A stretch of 64,000 nt of DNA from Christensenellaceae bacterium (GCA_031280685.1 JAITGM010000011.1:1-64000); one strand, 5' to 3'; shown: positions 49,558 to 58,439, counted from the first letter of the stretch. The notes: generated by a model not told the origin, from the letters alone. Program-made: numbers and translations.

Positions 49558-50145
49558 TCAATATACCAAAGGCCCGGCAAGGCTGTCAATCCTCCGGGCT
49601 TTGGAAGGCCGCATATTGCCCTTGCCTGCGCGCGAACCCGCCGGGCGCACCTCGCCGGGCGGCGGGGCTTTGGACGCGGTGGGCGCCAGGTAGCGCCCCT
49701 CGTTTAAAAATTGGTTGAAGCGCCCGCGCTGGTCGCTTGCCTTGGGCCAAAGGAAGTGCAGGGTCGCGGGATCCATGCCGTCTGTGAAGCAGTCGAGCGA
49801 GCCATACCCGCAGGGCGAAAGGCCGCCGTCCTCGGCGATGGTGCGCACCAGGCAGACGAAGTCGCCGGGCGCGGGCACGCGCCATCTCAGCCTTTCGTCG
49901 CCCCATTCGAAGTAGGGCAGCTCCAGGCCGCCAAGTGGCAGGATGATGCCCTCCTCAAGCTTGCCATAGACGTAGCGGCGCAGGGCAAGCCCCTCTTCCA
50001 CAACCACGCAAAGAAGAATCTCCTCCGACCCGCGAAAAAGGTTGTTTTCCATAAGGGCTTCGGGCAGATCCCGCGCGAAACAGGGCGCGACAAGCGCGAG
50101 CAGGCAGAAAAGCAAGGCCGCCAGCACGCAAAGAGGCTTCATCAT
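49558..50145 (-). CDS. Exported protein of unknown function
   Basis: About 195 residues with an N-terminal signal peptide (MKPLCVLAALLFCLLALVAPCFARD) and a soluble domain containing LELPYFEWGDERLRWRVPAPGD and four Cys. Not recognised. The start ATG 50143-50145 (or 50140-50142) is only about seven bases below a promoter (TTGAAG 50176-50181, 17 bases, TATACT 50153-50158), so the mRNA may be leaderless. The C-terminal end overlaps the mgtE promoter. The real reading end is the TGA at 49558. Confidence 0.6.
   Translation of the reverse strand: MMKPLCVLAALLFCLLALVAPCFARDLPEALMENNLFRGSEEILLCVVVEEGLALRRYVYGKLEEGIILPLGGLELPYFEWGDERLRWRVPAPGDFVCLVRTIAEDGGLSPCGYGSLDCFTDGMDPATLHFLWPKASDQRGRFNQFLNEGRYLAPTASKAPPPGEVRPAGSRAGKGNMRPSKARRIDSLAGPLVY
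49560..49589 (-). promoter_or_regulatory. mgtE promoter
   Basis: TTGACA (49584-49589), 18 bases, TATATT (49560-49565) on the minus strand. It lies inside the 3' end of the upstream gene. Confidence 0.7.
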
Positions 50146-50152
50146 GCCTTTC

Positions 50153-50181
50153 AGTATAGCCCCTTCGCCCAAGGCCTTCAA
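50153..50181 (-). promoter_or_regulatory. Promoter giving a near-leaderless transcript
   Basis: TTGAAG (50176-50181), 17 bases, TATACT (50153-50158). Transcription would start about at the ATG 50145 (or 50142), without room for a ribosome site. Confidence 0.5.
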
Positions 50182-50233
50182 GCCCGCCGCGATTTTCCCT
50201 GAAAATCCGGTTTTTTTTCGCAGGCCTGCTGCA

Positions 50234-50278
50234 TGAAAAAGGCTCGGCGAGAGCGTCAAGCTCCGCGCCGGAGCCGGG
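50234..50278 (-). terminator. Terminator after the small Cys protein gene
   Basis: Arms GGCTCCGGCG and CGCCGAGCC (one bulge) with a T run on the minus strand. Confidence 0.65.
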
Positions 50279-50304
50279 CAAAGGTCAAAAATGCGCGGGA
50301 CGGC

Positions 50305-50460
50305 TCAGTCATTGCGCTTGTCAAACTGGCTAAGATAGCGCTTGCGCAGATAGGCCTCGTAGGCGGGGCACTCGCCTTGCCTCGCCGCATGCGGGCACGC
50401 GTAGAAATTGCAGTTCGGGCCTGCAACATCGTTCGTTTGGCAGTCTGAAAACGCAGCCAT
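50305..50460 (-). CDS. Short Cys-containing protein (51 residues)
   Basis: ATG 50458-50460 follows GGAGG by eight bases and ends at TGA 50305-50307. The product, beginning MAAFSDCQTNDVAGPNCNFY, has four Cys (7, 17, 22, 31) spaced as C9C4C8C and a basic, Tyr-rich tail. The Cys pattern suggests a metal or iron-sulphur site, but no family is recognised. A promoter TTGAAA-18-TATACT (50498-50527) and a following terminator support a real gene. Confidence 0.7.
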   Translation of the reverse strand: MAAFSDCQTNDVAGPNCNFYACPHAARQGECPAYEAYLRKRYLSQFDKRND

Positions 50461-50497
50461 ATTCTCTTCCTCCCCTATAACTTCATTCGTATAAGTG

Positions 50498-50527
50498 AGT
50501 ATAACATGGTGCGTTAACCAGTTTCAA
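50498..50527 (-). promoter_or_regulatory. Promoter of the short Cys protein gene
   Basis: TTGAAA (50522-50527), 18 bases, TATACT (50498-50503). Confidence 0.6.
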
Positions 50528-50621
50528 CCACGTAGGCTATTTGCCCCTTCCGTATGCGCCTTGCGCCCAAGGCCTTCAAGCCGCCGCTGTTTTGCGCCGT
50601 TTTTGCGGCTTTCGGGCGCGT

Positions 50622-50650
50622 TTTACATTTCCGCCGCCCTGGTGTATACT
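50622..50650 (+). promoter_or_regulatory. fba promoter
   Basis: TTTACA (50622-50627), 17 bases, TATACT (50645-50650), about 65 bases ahead of the ATG. Confidence 0.65.
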
Positions 50651-50714
50651 AACCGCAAAGCTTTTTGGGCGAGTTTCGCCGATTTTGCATCCATTTTAAA
50701 GGAGGAAAACTCTT

Positions 50715-51581
50715 ATGCCCTTGGTCAGCGCAAAAGCCATGCTCGAAAAGGCAGCGGCCGGCGGCTATGCCGTGGCTCACATCAACATCAACAACCTCGA
50801 ATGGACCAAGGCCGTGCTGCTCACGGCGCAAAAGGCGAATTCGCCCGTGATTTTGGGCGTTTCGGCCGGAGCCGCCAAGTACATGGGCGGCTATAAGACC
50901 GTCGTGGCCATGACGCGGGCCCTGCTCGAAGATTTAAACATCAGCGTGCCCGTGGCGCTGCACCTCGACCACGGCGGCTTCGATGATGCGGTTGCCTGCA
51001 TCAACGCGGGCTTCTCCTCGGTGATGTTCGACGGCTCGCACTACCCAATCGACGAAAACATCGAAAAAACGCGAATTCTGCGCGATGCCTGCGGCGTTTT
51101 GGGCCTCTCGCTCGAAGCCGAGGTCGGCGCCATCGGCGGCGAGGAAGACGGCGTTTTGGGCGGCGGTGAGCTGGCCGACCCGGTCGAGTGCAAGCGCGTC
51201 GCCGATTTGGGGGTGGACATGCTGGCGGCCGGCATCGGCAACATCCACGGCAAATACCCGGCAAACTGGCCGGGGCTGAACTTCGATGTGCTGGGCAAGA
51301 TTCACGAAGCGGTCGGCGGCAAGCCGCTGGTGCTGCACGGCGGCACCGGAATCCCCGATGAAATGGTGCGCCGCGCCATCACGCTGGGCGTGGCGAAGAT
51401 CAACGTCAACACCGAATGCCAGCTCGCCTTTCAGGAGGCGACCAGGGCCTACATCGAGTCCGGCGCCGACCAAAACGGCAAGGGATTTGACCCGCGCAAA
51501 CTGCTGGCGCCCGGATATGAGGCCATTTGCGCCAAGGTGCTTGAGAAGATTACGCTCTTTGGCTCCGCCGGGAAGGCCTAG
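50715..51581 (+). CDS. fba: Fructose-bisphosphate aldolase, class II
   Basis: Zinc-dependent cleavage of fructose 1,6-bisphosphate in glycolysis. The 288-residue protein has AHININNLEW, zinc ligands in LHLDHGGFDD and GIGNIHGKYP, then VLHGGTGIPDEM and the phosphate-binding KINVNTECQLAF. AAGGAGG precedes the ATG. A GatY/KbaY-type tagatose-bisphosphate role is possible for this family but no tagatose genes are near. Confidence 0.95.
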   Translation: MPLVSAKAMLEKAAAGGYAVAHININNLEWTKAVLLTAQKANSPVILGVSAGAAKYMGGYKTVVAMTRALLEDLNISVPVALHLDHGGFDDAVACINAGFSSVMFDGSHYPIDENIEKTRILRDACGVLGLSLEAEVGAIGGEEDGVLGGGELADPVECKRVADLGVDMLAAGIGNIHGKYPANWPGLNFDVLGKIHEAVGGKPLVLHGGTGIPDEMVRRAITLGVAKINVNTECQLAFQEATRAYIESGADQNGKGFDPRKLLAPGYEAICAKVLEKITLFGSAGKA

Positions 51582-51585
51582 CGCC

Positions 51586-52068
51586 ATGAGAAGGAGCGAT
51601 AGGGAAATCACCGACCTTGCCCGCATCGAAGAAATCATCCGGGGCTGCGATGTTCTGCGCCTCGGGCTCAACGACGGGGGCTACCCCTACGTCGTGCCGC
51701 TGAACTTCGGCTTTGAGATGCTGGATGGCCTGCCCGTGTTCTATTTCCATTGCGCGCTCGAGGGCAAGAAGCTCGAGCTCATCAAAAACGACCCGCGCGC
51801 CTTCTTCGAGCTCGACCGGGCCCATCGTTTGGTTCTAAGCGACGACGCGGCGCGGTGCACCATGGAGTATGAATCCGTAATGGGGCGCGGGCTCTGCGCC
51901 TTCATCGAGGACGAGGCCGAAAAACTCCGCGCGTTGCGCCTGCTTTTGGGCCAATACCGCGAAGGGGCGGGGAACATGCCCCTTCGCTCCGAAGCCGTGG
52001 CGGTTACCTGCGCGTTTAAGCTGGAAAGCAGCCAGATCACGGCCAAGGCGCGCAAGGTCGCGCCCTAG
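51586..52068 (+). CDS. Flavin-binding PNPOx-like (NimA-type) protein
   Basis: A 160-residue split-barrel FMN protein: MRRSDREITDLARIEEII, RLGLNDGGYPYVVPLNFGFE and CALEGKKLELIKNDPRAFFELD. Members bind FMN; some reduce 5-nitroimidazoles. The start follows GGAAGG. It lies five bases after fba and 27 bases before iorA, probably in the same transcript. Function not determined. Confidence 0.82.
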   Translation: MRRSDREITDLARIEEIIRGCDVLRLGLNDGGYPYVVPLNFGFEMLDGLPVFYFHCALEGKKLELIKNDPRAFFELDRAHRLVLSDDAARCTMEYESVMGRGLCAFIEDEAEKLRALRLLLGQYREGAGNMPLRSEAVAVTCAFKLESSQITAKARKVAP

Positions 52069-52095
52069 AGAATTTAAAACCGAAAGGGTTATGAC

Positions 52096-53826
52096 ATGAA
52101 GGAACTTCTTCTAGGCAACGAAGCCATCGCCAGGGGCGCCTGGGAGGCTGGCGCAACGGTTTCTACCGCCTACCCTGGCACTCCCTCAACCGAAATCACC
52201 GAAGAGCTGGCGAAGTTCAGCGAAATCTATTGCGAATGGTCGCCCAACGAAAAGGTTGCGCTCGAGGTTGCCCTTGGCGCCTCAATGGGCGGCGCGCGCG
52301 CGATCTGCTGCATGAAGCACGTGGGCGTCAACGTGGCGGCCGATCCCCTCTTCACCGCGGCCTACACCGGCGTGAACGGCGGGCTGGTGCTTATCGCGGC
52401 TGATGACCCCGGCATGCACTCCTCCCAAAACGAGCAGGACTCGCGCTTTTACGCAAGGAGCGCGCATGTGCCCATGCTCGAACCCTCTTCAAGCGAGGAA
52501 TGCCTTCTCTTCACCAAAAAGGCCTTTGAGTTGAGCGAGAATTACGACAGCCCGGTGATGCTTCGGCTCGTCACCCGCATCGCGCACGCAAGGTCGCTGG
52601 TTCAGCCCGGCCAAAGGGAGGAAACTCCCCTGAAGCCCTACGAAAAGAATCCCCGCAAGTACGTGATGATGCCAGGCTTCGCGCGCGGGCGCCATGTGGC
52701 CGTCGAGGCGCGCGAAAAAAGGCTTTTGAGTGAAATCTCGGCCCTCGGGCTCAACAAAATCGAGTGGAACGACCCGTCTTTGGGCGTGATTTGCTCAGGC
52801 TCAGCCTATAACTATGTAAAAGAAGCCCTGCCGGCTGCCTCAGTGCTCAAGCTCGGCCTGGTTTACCCGCTCGATGTGGAGCTCATCAAGGAATTCGCCC
52901 AAAAGGTCGAAAAGCTCGTCGTGGTCGAGGAGCTTGAGCCCTTCTTCGAGGAGCAAATCAAAGCCTTGGGGCTCCCCGTCTCTGGCAAGGAAAAGACCGG
53001 CCTGCAGGGCGAGCTCTTTTCGCGCAAGCTGGGGCAGCTCTTTGGCGCGGAAGCGCCCGCGGGTCCGGCTGAAACCCCGAATTTGCCCCAAAGGCCGCCG
53101 GTGCTCTGCCCGGGCTGCCCGCACCGCGCCGTTTTTCACGTGCTGCGCAAGATGAATTTCGTCGTCGCCGCCGATATTGGCTGCTATACCCTGGGTGCGC
53201 TGCCGCCGCTGAACGCGGTCGATTCTGTGGTCTGCATGGGCGCCTCGATCGGTATGGCCATGGGGCTTGAAAAGGCGCGAGGCCGCGATTTCGCGCAAAA
53301 GACGGTTTCCGTCATCGGGGATTCGACCTTTGTGCATTCCGGCATCACAGGGTTGATCGACCTGGTTTATAACAAGGGCAATTCCACGGTCATCATCGTC
53401 GATAATTCCACCACCGGCATGACGGGCCACCAGCCAAACCCCACTACCGGCCAGGATATTCACTTCCGGGCAGCGCCGCAGCTGAGCCTTGAGCGGCTCT
53501 GCGAGGCGGTCGGCGTGCAGTCGGTCAAAGTCGTCGATCCCTTCGACCTCGCGGCCCTGGAGGGCATTTTGAAGGAAGAAACCGCCAAAGATGGCCCCTC
53601 GGTCGTCATCGCGCGCAGGCCCTGCGCGCTGCTCAGCCGCGAAAAAAAGCCTCCGCTGCGCGTGAAGGCGGAGGCCTGCATCCGCTGCGGCGCCTGCCTG
53701 CGCATCGGCTGCCCGGCCATTTCCATGGGCCAAGGGGGCCTTTCCATCGACCCCGCCCTGTGCGTCGGCTGCGGGCTTTGCGCCGGGCTATGCCCCAAAT
53801 CCGCCATCGAAGGAGGCACGCTATGA
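52096..53826 (+). CDS. iorA: Indolepyruvate ferredoxin oxidoreductase, alpha subunit
   Basis: Oxidatively decarboxylates aryl pyruvates (from Trp, Phe, Tyr) to aryl-acetyl-CoA, reducing ferredoxin. The 576-residue protein has the pyrimidine-binding domain (STAYPGTPSTEITE), the TPP-binding domain (GCYTLGALPP, MTGHQPNP) and two C-terminal [4Fe-4S] motifs (CIRCGACLRIGC, CVGCGLCAGLC). Overlaps iorB by four bases. Ferredoxin and the downstream CoA ligase complete the pathway. Confidence 0.96.
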   Translation: MKELLLGNEAIARGAWEAGATVSTAYPGTPSTEITEELAKFSEIYCEWSPNEKVALEVALGASMGGARAICCMKHVGVNVAADPLFTAAYTGVNGGLVLIAADDPGMHSSQNEQDSRFYARSAHVPMLEPSSSEECLLFTKKAFELSENYDSPVMLRLVTRIAHARSLVQPGQREETPLKPYEKNPRKYVMMPGFARGRHVAVEAREKRLLSEISALGLNKIEWNDPSLGVICSGSAYNYVKEALPAASVLKLGLVYPLDVELIKEFAQKVEKLVVVEELEPFFEEQIKALGLPVSGKEKTGLQGELFSRKLGQLFGAEAPAGPAETPNLPQRPPVLCPGCPHRAVFHVLRKMNFVVAADIGCYTLGALPPLNAVDSVVCMGASIGMAMGLEKARGRDFAQKTVSVIGDSTFVHSGITGLIDLVYNKGNSTVIIVDNSTTGMTGHQPNPTTGQDIHFRAAPQLSLERLCEAVGVQSVKVVDPFDLAALEGILKEETAKDGPSVVIARRPCALLSREKKPPLRVKAEACIRCGACLRIGCPAISMGQGGLSIDPALCVGCGLCAGLCPKSAIEGGTL

Positions 53827-54395
53827 GCAAGGCCTTAAATCTCGTCATCGTGGGCGTCGGCGGCCAGGGCACCCTGCTCGCCAGCCGGGTCTTAGGCTCC
53901 ATCGCGGGCCAGTTGGGGCTCGACGTGAAGCTCAGCGAGGTGCACGGCATGAGCCAGCGCGGCGGCTCCGTGACCACCTGCGTGCGCATGGGCGAAACCG
54001 TCCACTCCCCCCTCGTCGAGCAAGGCGGCGCGGATTTCATCTTGGCCTTTGAGGAGCTTGAAGCCCTTCGCGCCCTGCCCTATCTCAAAAAAGGCGGCTC
54101 TGTCATCGTTAACACCCAGCAGATCCTTCCGCTGCCGGTCATCATCGGGGCCGAAAAGTACCCCGAGGGCATTCTCACGCGCCTGCGGGGCGAATGCGAG
54201 ACCATCGCCCTGGATGCCCTGCCCTTGGCGACCAAGGCGGGCAACGCGCGCGCGGTGAACACCGTGCTGCTCGGTCGGCTGGCCAAGTCCCTCCCGCACG
54301 AAAAGGCCCTTTGGCACAGGGCACTTGAAGAAACCCTGCCCCCGCGCTTCCTCGAGGCCAATTTAAAGGCCTTTGAGGCAGGCTATGCGCTCTAA
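53823..54395 (+). CDS. iorB: Indolepyruvate ferredoxin oxidoreductase, beta subunit
   Basis: A 190-residue gamma-like domain subunit needed for CoA transfer: LVIVGVGGQGTLLASRVLG, the family motif EVHGMSQRGGSVTT, GADFILAFEELEA. Overlaps iorA (ATGA). Confidence 0.95.
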   Translation: MSKALNLVIVGVGGQGTLLASRVLGSIAGQLGLDVKLSEVHGMSQRGGSVTTCVRMGETVHSPLVEQGGADFILAFEELEALRALPYLKKGGSVIVNTQQILPLPVIIGAEKYPEGILTRLRGECETIALDALPLATKAGNARAVNTVLLGRLAKSLPHEKALWHRALEETLPPRFLEANLKAFEAGYAL

Positions 54396-54430
54396 AAGGC
54401 GAATCCCTCATCGAAAGGCGTGAATCCCCC

Positions 54431-55738
54431 ATGTTTTGGAACAAACCCATAGAAACCATGAAAAGGGAAGAGCTTGAGCGGCTCCAGCTCGAGCGGCTGC
54501 GGGCGACCGTGCGGCGCGTCTACCAAAACGTGCCGCTCTACCGCATGCGAATGCAAGAAAAAGGCCTCGTCCCCGAGGATATCAAGACCTTGCAAGACGT
54601 TCAAAAGCTGCCCTTCACCCAAAAGACCGATCTGCGCGACGAATACCCCTATGGCCTCTTCGCCGCCCCGCGCGAGGAGATCGTGCGCGTGCACGCATCA
54701 TCAGGCACCACGGGCAAGCCAGTCGTGGCCGGCTACACACAGGCCGATCTGCAGATCTGGGCCGAGGTCGTGGCGCGCTGCCTTGGCTGCGCGGATGTGG
54801 ACTACCGCGACACCGTGCAGGTCGCCTACGGCTATGGCCTTTTCACCGGCGGCCTGGGCCTGCACGACGGTGCCCAGCGCGTGGGCGCGCAGGTGGTGCC
54901 GATCTCATCTGGCAACACCCAGCGCCAGCTCATGCTCATGGAGGATCTGGGTTCCACGGTGCTGGCCTGCACCCCCTCCTACGCGCTGATGATCGGCGAA
55001 AGCCTGCGCGATTCTGGCTTTGATTTAACGCGCCTGAAGCTGCGCAAGGGCGTCTTTGGCGCCGAACCATGGACGGAAGGCATGCGCGACCAGATCGAAG
55101 GGCTTTTGGGCATCCAGGCGCTCGACATCTACGGCCTGACCGAAACCATGGGTCCGGGCGTGGCCATGGAGTGCCTAGAAGGCAGAAATGGCCTGCACGT
55201 CTGGGAAGACCACTTCCTGATCGAGATTTTAGATCCGGAAAGCGGCGCCCCCCTGCCGGACGGCGAAACCGGCGAGCTGGTCATCAGCACCATCAGCAAG
55301 GAGGGAATGCCCCTTCTTCGCTACCGCACCCATGACTTGACCTCCATCCTCCCCGAACCCTGCGCCTGCGGCCGCACGCACCGCCGCATCCGCCGCCTGC
55401 GCGGCCGCACCGATGATATGCTCATCATCCGCGGCGTCAACGTCTTCCCCTCACAGGTCGAGGCAGCCATCATGGGCATCGAGGGCATCGCGCCGCGCTA
55501 CCTGCTGGTGGTCGATCGCGTCAACAACCTAGACACGCTTGAGGTACAGGTCGAGCTGATGCCGAACCTACCCTTCGACGAGGTTCGCCAGATCGAACGG
55601 CTCGAAGGCCAGGTTCGCAGGGCAGTCGAGCAGGTTTTGAACCTCTCGGTCCGCCTGCGCCTCGTGGAGCCGGGCTCCATCGAGCGCAGCGAGGGCAAGT
55701 CCAGGCGCGTGCTCGACAAGCGCACGCTCTTCAACTAA
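54431..55738 (+). CDS. paaK: Phenylacetate-CoA ligase
   Basis: AMP-forming ligase that activates aryl acetates. The 435-residue protein has HASSGTTGKPVVAGYT (ATP loop), YGLTETMGPG, LLRYRTHDLT and RTDDMLIIRGVNVFPSQVE. In anaerobes next to iorAB it often works in reverse, making ATP from aryl-acetyl-CoA and releasing indoleacetate or phenylacetate. The ribosome site is weak (AAAGGCG). Confidence 0.94.
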   Translation: MFWNKPIETMKREELERLQLERLRATVRRVYQNVPLYRMRMQEKGLVPEDIKTLQDVQKLPFTQKTDLRDEYPYGLFAAPREEIVRVHASSGTTGKPVVAGYTQADLQIWAEVVARCLGCADVDYRDTVQVAYGYGLFTGGLGLHDGAQRVGAQVVPISSGNTQRQLMLMEDLGSTVLACTPSYALMIGESLRDSGFDLTRLKLRKGVFGAEPWTEGMRDQIEGLLGIQALDIYGLTETMGPGVAMECLEGRNGLHVWEDHFLIEILDPESGAPLPDGETGELVISTISKEGMPLLRYRTHDLTSILPEPCACGRTHRRIRRLRGRTDDMLIIRGVNVFPSQVEAAIMGIEGIAPRYLLVVDRVNNLDTLEVQVELMPNLPFDEVRQIERLEGQVRRAVEQVLNLSVRLRLVEPGSIERSEGKSRRVLDKRTLFN

Positions 55739-55753
55739 AGGAGGCGCGTTTTC

Positions 55754-56182
55754 GTGTTCATTCAGCAGCTTTCGGTCTATATCGAAAACCACCAGGGCCG
55801 CCTGGCCGATTTTTGCGCCCTCTTGGGCGGGAACGACATCGACCTTTCGGCCCTTTCCATCGCCGATACCTCGAATTTCGGCTTGATTCGCGCCATCGTG
55901 AGCGATAATGAAAAGGCCCTCGCCCTTTTGCAGCAAAACGGCTTTGCGGCAAGCCTTACGCCGGTGCTCGCCGTTTCCGTGGCGGATGCGCCTAGCGGTC
56001 TTGCGGCGATCTTGCAGATCCTGCGCGAGGGCGGCCTTTCCATCGAGTACCTTTACTCCTTCATGCGGCGGATCAACCACGAGGCGGTCATCCTCTTTCG
56101 GTTCGATCAGCCTGAACCTGCGGCAAAGCTATTGCTGAGCCGGGGCGTTCGCCTGCTGAGCCAAGAAGAGATCGCTTCCTAA
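55754..56182 (+). CDS. Tandem ACT-domain protein
   Basis: A 142-residue protein of two ACT repeats (VYIENHQGRLADFCALLGGNDIDL... and APSGLAAILQILREGGLSIEYLY). Such proteins are typically encoded after iorAB-paaK and probably sense an aromatic amino acid to control the pathway. Start GTG 55754 follows AGGAGGCG. A terminator lies just downstream. Confidence 0.85.
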   Translation: MFIQQLSVYIENHQGRLADFCALLGGNDIDLSALSIADTSNFGLIRAIVSDNEKALALLQQNGFAASLTPVLAVSVADAPSGLAAILQILREGGLSIEYLYSFMRRINHEAVILFRFDQPEPAAKLLLSRGVRLLSQEEIAS

Positions 56183-57272
56183 ACCCCGTTCATAAATGAC
56201 AATGGCACCGAAGCCGCGGCTTCGGTGCCATTTCACCTGATAATAGACCGCGCCATCCAAGGCGGACACCAGCGCTTCGTCATTACTGGGAAGCAGACTT
56301 GCAGCGGAGGACTTGCGGATCAAGTCGCCCACATCCACCATGTTGGTATAGCCCTCGGAAGTGTTGTTGCCACCGTAGTTTTCAGCGCTTCTAGTCGCTC
56401 GCCCAAAGGATGAGATGTAGCTTGGATCAAAGCCCACCAGCATAAGCGCCTCCACGCCGGCCGCGTCGTATGCTTGCAATAATGCCGGTGTTTTAGACAG
56501 GTCAACCACCGACAGCGTCGCCGCGTCGGCCTGACCGATAGACTCGCAACCCTCGTAGTACGTGTCGCAGATCGCCCTTCCAAGCTCCACGCCATTCATC
56601 CCGGGATTTTTGGCAAGCGCGGACTAAAGTCCTCATACTCCCAGCCGCAGCCTGGCTCAACTTCCTCCGAGGCCACCAGATGGTTTGCGTACTCATAAAA
56701 CGTCCCTGCCGCGTCGATTGTGGCCATCAGGCAGGCGTCGAAGCCCAAAAGCTCGTACTTCCCTCCGAAATGAGCCGCCGAAAACGCCTCTTGAAAACGC
56801 TGGCCACGCTGCCACCGCCGTGGTTCCAGAACACAACGGCTCTGTTGTCGGCGGGATAATTCTCGTTGCAGAACGTCAAAAAATCCGCCAGCGTCGAGCC
56901 GTCGCCCATGCTGGCAGCGGGAAGCTCGTCCATCACCGTCAGACCCTCCGTGTCATAGACGGCGCGGGTCAGCTATCCGGGTTAAAGCCGTTCTCCCAGC
57001 TTTGTGCGCCGCTCGTCTCTGTGACTACGGCGATGTTTTCTGGCAGTGAAACCCGCATGAACTCCTCTATGTCGCCGCTGCCGCACAGATGCCAGAGAGA
57101 TTGCCCAAGTCTCCGAAGCACTGCCCTTAGCCGTGTCATAAACCTCCGTCGATTCCGTTTCGTTCCACGCGGGTTTCGCCGTTTCCTCCGCGCTGTCTCG
57201 GCTGCACCCCGTCACGCTCCACAGCAACAGAGCCACCAGCAAAATGGCAATCGCCCTAAATTGTTTCTTCAT
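56129..57272 (-). pseudogene. Frameshifted clostripain-family (C11) lipoprotein gene
   Basis: At least three frames carry parts of one peptidase. The start, MKKQFRAIAILLVALLLW...TGC (ATG 57270-57272), is a lipoprotein signal. Then 56727-56936 encodes ENYPADNRAVVFWNHGGGSVASV with the catalytic His region of C11 peptidases, and 56600-56129 encodes the C-terminal part (MLVGFDPSYISSFGRATRSAENYGG). The pieces cannot be read through without shifts or stops, so it is a pseudogene. The region is lower in G+C than the rest of the window and is probably acquired DNA. Confidence 0.75.
56201..56232 (+). terminator. Terminator of the ior-paaK-ACT operon
   Basis: Perfect palindrome with 14-base arms (AATGGCACCGAAGC and its complement) around CGCG. 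The T run is short (TTT), and it could act in both directions. Confidence 0.75.
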
Positions 57273-57352
57273 AAATCGCACCCCCGAACCCTGTATAATG
57301 TAAGATGCCGAAATCGGCAAATCCCCCCGATTTCGGCATCCTTTCGCCGTCG

Positions 57353-57553
57353 CTATGCCGCCAGCTCCTCGCCGGATTTGGTTTTCATTTTGCCGATGGC
57401 AATCATGATGACATCGATGAGCCACCAAATGCCGAAACCGCCTACGGTAATCAGTTTCAGAATACCCAGCCCAATGTACCCGAGGTAGAAGCGGTCAATC
57501 CCAAGTTCCCCAAGGAAAATGGAAAGAAGCAGTGCAACCATTTTATTTTTCAA
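57353..57553 (-). CDS. TM2-domain membrane protein
   Basis: A 66-residue TM2 protein: two helices with the family core LGELGIDRFYLGYIGLGILKL and WWLIDVIMIAIG. Start is TTG 57551-57553 (GGAG eight bases upstream), overlapping the stop of the preceding gene by four bases (TTGA). Function of TM2 proteins is unknown. Confidence 0.85.
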   Translation of the reverse strand: MKNKMVALLLSIFLGELGIDRFYLGYIGLGILKLITVGGFGIWWLIDVIMIAIGKMKTKSGEELAA

Positions 57554-57924
57554 GATACGATCTCCTCAATGGCTTCTGCCAATTTTTGCATCACAGCCTG
57601 ATTGCCCTTGATGCCCTTTGTGCCCAAAAGCGTTGACCAGCCGCTGGTGGCTGCATCCAGAGCGAACGTGCCGACTCTGTTCTTCGCGGAGGTTTGTATC
57701 TGGCTGATCCTGATCTTCTTTTTCTTGGGGACAATGTAGTTCTCGTAGCCGTCCACACCCTGAGCAACAATGATTTCGCCGTTCATGATGACCTTATCGC
57801 GGGATTCAAGCTCGCCGAACTCACTACCCAGCTTTTCCTTTAGGAGGGCGAGCAGGCTGTCGCGGGTGTATTCCTGCTTTGTGTCAATCGTCAGGTTCGT
57901 TTTGTCCATGCTCCATTTTGCCAT
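57550..57924 (-). CDS. Hypothetical protein upstream of TM2 gene
   Basis: A 124-residue soluble protein (MAKWSMDKTNLTIDTKQEYTRDSL...) with a basic, repeated segment PKKKKIRISQIQTSAKNRVGTF. Not recognised. Its stop overlaps the TM2 start, so the two genes are coupled; TM2 proteins next to a soluble partner suggest they work as a pair. Confidence 0.65.
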   Translation of the reverse strand: MAKWSMDKTNLTIDTKQEYTRDSLLALLKEKLGSEFGELESRDKVIMNGEIIVAQGVDGYENYIVPKKKKIRISQIQTSAKNRVGTFALDAATSGWSTLLGTKGIKGNQAVMQKLAEAIEEIVS

Positions 57925-57983
57925 AGTTGATTGCCATCCTTTTGAAATAATGAGTTTTTTGTGTTTATGCGAGACCGGCGCCT

Positions 57984-58372
57984 TTACTGAAGTTCAAAGT
58001 ACAGCGTGATATTTTCTTGCTGTGTCGTCATGGTATTTCCGTCCGCAGTAAGATCGAAGGAGCCGCCTCCAAGGGTAACGGGATTGTATTACCGCTTTCC
58101 GTGTAGGTTCCGTCTACGGAATTGCCAGCCGCCGAATTGGTGACAACGCCGCCGTCCTTGAACTCATAGGTGACATCTCCACCCATCAACTCTGCAAAGT
58201 CCACTTCCACTCCGTCCTGTTCCGCCTGAACAAGTGCCCAGGTCGTCCCCGCGATGGAACTTTCGTTTCCCGCATCCTCTTGCGGTTGCGTTTGACTTCC
58301 GCAGGCATTCAGGGCAAGGAGCGCCGACACGCACAGCAATACGGCCAAAATGGCTGAATTGATTCTTTTCAT
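57984..58372 (-). pseudogene. Frameshifted small lipoprotein gene
   Basis: ATG 58370-58372 (alternative four codons upstream) gives a lipoprotein signal with the lipobox LNAC, then a beta-rich domain (WALVQAEQDGVEVDFAELMG, YEFKDGGVVTNSAAG). Near 58085 the frame shifts: NPVTLGGGSFDLTADGNTM and ENITLYFELQ continue in another frame to TAA 57984-57986. The undamaged product would be about 130 residues. No family was recognised. Confidence 0.6.
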
Positions 58373-58439
58373 TGATATTTCCTCCAATTTTCATTCATGG
58401 TATTCCACCGTGTGATTTTTGAACATTCCCGCATTCCCG

